Below, piece by piece: positions 62,329 through 64,000 of a DNA stretch of 64,000 nt. The notes under the pieces are model-generated. The model was not told the DNA's origin and searched no databases. It saw only the letters and a program-made list of their open reading frames with translations. Within the stretch, counting starts at the first letter, position 1, and each line of letters opens with the position of its first letter. A program made the position numbers and the translations under genes. The DNA is taken from the NCBI GenBank assembly GCA_964506245.1, contig CAZDKK010000003.1, forward strand, positions 1 through 64,000. Direction: 5' to 3'. The DNA is from CAZDKK01 sp964506245. GTDB taxonomy: Bacteria; Eisenbacteria; RBG-16-71-46; CAIMUX01; WJJG01.

Positions 62329-62898
62329 ATGAGAACCAAGCTCGCATTCGGTCTGATTGCCTTGGTCGTGGCGGCCGCCCCCGCAGCAACGGCCGGTGAC
62401 CGGGACGCCTGGATCCACATCCGCGTGGACGCCCGCGACGGGGACGGGGAACAGGTTCGGATCAACCTGCCCCTGCAGATGATCGAATCCCTGCTGCCGA
62501 TGATCACCGCCGACGGCGACAGCGGGGACGTGCGCATGACCAACGGCCGTATCCACTTTGGCTGCAGAGAGTTAGATGGTGTCGACCTGCGGGCGCTGTT
62601 GGCCGCGGTCCGGGATGCCGAGGACGCGGAGTACATCACCGTCCAGGGGCCTCGCGAGAACGTGCGGGTCGCCAAGGAGAAGGGCGATCTGCTGGTCACC
62701 GCGGATGACCGCGGGGAGAAGGTTCGGGTCCGGGTGCGGATGAAGGTCGTCGAGGCGCTCCTGAAGAGCGACGAGCAGGAACTGGACCTGATCGGGATGG
62801 TCCGGGCACTGCGGGAACAGGGCGAAGGCGAGCTGGTCAGCGTCGAGAGCGACAAGGAGACGGTCCGCATCTGGATCGATTCGAAGAGCTCCGAGTAG
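62329..62898 (+). CDS. Exported protein with three copies of a short beta-beta-alpha module
   Basis: 189-aa protein with signal peptide (MRTKLAFGLIALVVAAAPAATA). The body repeats a module of two strands and a helix: WIHIRVDARDGDGEQVRINLPLQMIESLL, then YITVQGPRENVRV...GEKVRVRVRMKVVEALL, and a short third copy ELVSVESDKETVRIWID. The pattern V-R-V/I-x-x-P/M-x-x-V/I-E-x-L-L recurs. No family recognised. It lies 15 nt upstream of a membrane protein with the same module, so the two probably act together. Confidence 0.75.
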   Translation: MRTKLAFGLIALVVAAAPAATAGDRDAWIHIRVDARDGDGEQVRINLPLQMIESLLPMITADGDSGDVRMTNGRIHFGCRELDGVDLRALLAAVRDAEDAEYITVQGPRENVRVAKEKGDLLVTADDRGEKVRVRVRMKVVEALLKSDEQELDLIGMVRALREQGEGELVSVESDKETVRIWIDSKSSE

Positions 62899-62913
62899 TG
62901 GGGAGGTGCGGCC

Positions 62914-63384
62914 ATGGCAAGCAGCGGCAAGGGATTTTGGACCGTCTTCACCGGTTCTCTGGCGGTCCTGATGGTCTTCGGCGTCCTGTCGGCCTGGTCC
63001 ATCCACAGCGCCGGGATGTTCGAGCTGGACGTCCACGAGCGGGGACCGGGTGGCGCCGACATCTCCGGGATCCGCATTCCCGCGGTCCTCGGCCACGTGG
63101 CCCTGGCCTTCATTCCGATGAGCGCTTTCGACTTCTGCGACGACCATGATGTCGCCCGGCATGTGCCGCTCATTCGGGAGGCCTGCCAGCAGCTCCGGGA
63201 CGCGCCCGATTTCGTGCTGGTCGAGGTGCTCTCGGAGGACGAGCACGTTCTCGTCCGCAAGAAGGGCGCTGCCCTCGTCGTGGACGTCGAATCGAAGGAT
63301 GAGGAGGTCCACCTCTCCGTGCCGCTGGGGATCGCCCAGGCGTTCGCCAGGAAGATGGAGCGCGCGAGCCGCGACTGGTCGTAA
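62914..63384 (+). CDS. Single-pass membrane protein sharing the same module
   Basis: 156-aa protein with one N-terminal TM helix (FTGSLAVLMVFGVLSAWSI) and GGGGAGG upstream. The region about 95-150 (FVLVEVLSEDEHVLVRKKGAALVVD, then EEVHLSVPLGIAQAFARKM) aligns with the module of the preceding exported protein. A second hydrophobic stretch (RIPAVLGHVALAFIPMSAF) may be a further membrane segment. Function unknown. Confidence 0.72.
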   Translation: MASSGKGFWTVFTGSLAVLMVFGVLSAWSIHSAGMFELDVHERGPGGADISGIRIPAVLGHVALAFIPMSAFDFCDDHDVARHVPLIREACQQLRDAPDFVLVEVLSEDEHVLVRKKGAALVVDVESKDEEVHLSVPLGIAQAFARKMERASRDWS

Positions 63385-63460
63385 GCCACGGCCACGCCGC
63401 GCGCGACTCTCGCGACGGGTCCTGGATCGAGACAGCCCCGCACCGCCTGCTGTAAGATCG

Positions 63461-63501
63461 CCTCCGCGGGCCGGCTTCAGGCAAGAGCCTGCCCGCGGAG
63501 G
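63461..63501 (+). promoter_or_regulatory. Hairpin sequestering the ribosome binding site of the decarboxylase gene
   Basis: CCTCCGCGGGC (63461-63471) pairs perfectly with GCCCGCGGAGG (63491-63501); the 19-nt loop can form an inner GGCT/AGCC stem. The 3' arm contains GGAGG (63497-63501), the ribosome site of ATG 63510. It could block initiation unless melted or bound. Confidence 0.55.
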
Positions 63502-63509
63502 TGATCGCG

Positions 63510-64000
63510 ATGTCCGATCTGTTCCGTTCCCCTGAGAGCACCCCGGCAGCGGCATCCCCCGGATCGAGCCTCGATCCAGAGGGGTTCCGGCGCTACGGCC
63601 ATCAGGTCATCGACTGGGTGGCCGACTACCTGCGCGATGTCTCCCGCTATCCGGTGCTGCCGCCGGTCGAGCCGGGGGAGATCCGCCGCCGCCTGCCGCT
63701 GGCCCCGCCGGAGCACGCGGAGCCGATGGAGGCCATCTTGCGGGACTTCCAGGAGATCATCCTGCCCGGCGTGACGCACTGGAACCACCCCCGCTTCTTC
63801 GCCTACTTCCCGGCCAACAACAGCGGCCCATCGATCCTGGGCGAGGTTCTCTCGGCGGCGCTGGCGGTCAACGGCATGGTCTGGCAGAGCTGCCCGGCGG
63901 CGACCGAGCTCGAGGAGGTCGTAATGGACTGGCTGCGCCAGCTCCTCGACCTGCCCGAGACATTCCGCGGTGTGATCCAGGACACAGCCTCGACCGCCAC
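63510..64000 (+). CDS. Pyridoxal-dependent aromatic amino acid decarboxylase, 3' end outside window
   Basis: The first 163 codons of a group II PLP decarboxylase (DDC/tryptophan-tyrosine decarboxylase family), reading past the window end. Segments typical of the N-terminal swap region are present: LDPEGFRRYGHQVIDWVADYL, ITHWNHPRFFAYFPAN-type (VTHWNHPRFFAYFPANNS), and SCPAATELEEVVMDWLRQLL. The start codon is supported by GGAGGTG, which is buried in a hairpin. The PLP lysine lies beyond the window. It probably makes tryptamine, tyramine or similar; the substrate is unresolved. Confidence 0.88.
   Translation, partial: MSDLFRSPESTPAAASPGSSLDPEGFRRYGHQVIDWVADYLRDVSRYPVLPPVEPGEIRRRLPLAPPEHAEPMEAILRDFQEIILPGVTHWNHPRFFAYFPANNSGPSILGEVLSAALAVNGMVWQSCPAATELEEVVMDWLRQLLDLPETFRGVIQDTASTA

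Noticed and set aside
62091..63443. Long open frame extending the FG-GAP protein upstream
   Set aside because: It runs antisense through two well-supported plus-strand genes and has Arg/Ser/Pro-rich shadow composition.
1..64000. UGA reassigned to glycine (as in some candidate phyla)
   Set aside because: Many intact genes end in TGA (for example at 13866, 18812 and 39292), and translating through them gives no coding continuation.
1..64000. Phage, transposase, integrase, CRISPR array, tRNA or rRNA
   Set aside because: No protein, repeat or RNA signature of any of these was found on either strand.

Overview
The window is high-GC, gene-dense bacterial DNA with no rRNA, tRNA, phage, insertion sequence or CRISPR array that I can see. 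Five exported proteins end in the same FlgD/Por-sorting-like C-terminal domain. Exported BNR, FG-GAP and beta-helix proteins, a PNGase F-type protein, two HDOD proteins and GACC-type cysteine patches are also present. Together these suggest an uncultured FCB-group or neighbouring lineage of the Eisenbacteria/Krumholzibacteriota type. That placement is inference from gene style, not a phylogenetic result.

Layout. 1-8.6 kb: an S9 peptidase, then a tandem pair of large secreted paralogs on the minus strand, one of them interrupted by an in-frame TGA. 8.9-13.9 kb: HPP membrane protein, HDOD protein and a hybrid histidine kinase. 14.1-19.1 kb: a plus-strand tungsten-enzyme operon. In it an aldehyde:ferredoxin oxidoreductase (AOR) is split over two genes, each half fused to NADH-dehydrogenase/hydrogenase iron-sulfur modules, followed by a ThiF-like and a ThiS/MoaD-like gene. 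19.2-29.7 kb: secreted BNR-repeat protein, two broken beta-helix genes, an exported isochorismatase-like hydrolase, a fragment of a sulfatase-modifying-factor gene and an intact relative. 29.7-35.6 kb: ANK/MATE-like membrane protein, divergent from a MacB-type efflux operon (adaptor, ATPase, two permeases). 35.6-41.5 kb: aminotransferase divergent from a transketolase-like enzyme, then ovothiol synthase OvoA. 41.7-45.9 kb: CHAT protease-like TPR protein, ECF sigma factor and zinc-finger anti-sigma factor. 46.2-47 kb: an exported protein of unknown function. 47.2-53.4 kb: an arsenic island (ArsR, ArsP-like permease, thioredoxins, ArsF- and ArsG-like proteins, DGC protein, a probable selenoprotein with two consecutive TGA codons, and convergent acr3 with a second arsR). 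53.5-64 kb: SPFH protein, PNGase F-like protein, AAA/DUF4143 ATPase, HDOD protein, class V aminotransferase, FG-GAP protein, a pair of repeat-module exported proteins, and the start of an aromatic amino acid decarboxylase whose ribosome binding site lies in a hairpin.

The two strongest candidates for new biology are the split AOR/Nuo tungsten operon, which keeps NuoE-, NuoF- and NuoG-type clusters but lacks the NuoF flavin/NADH domain, and the tandem-UGA selenoprotein at the end of the arsenic operon, which has a SECIS-like hairpin at the right distance. A zone at 23.5-28 kb collects three decaying genes.
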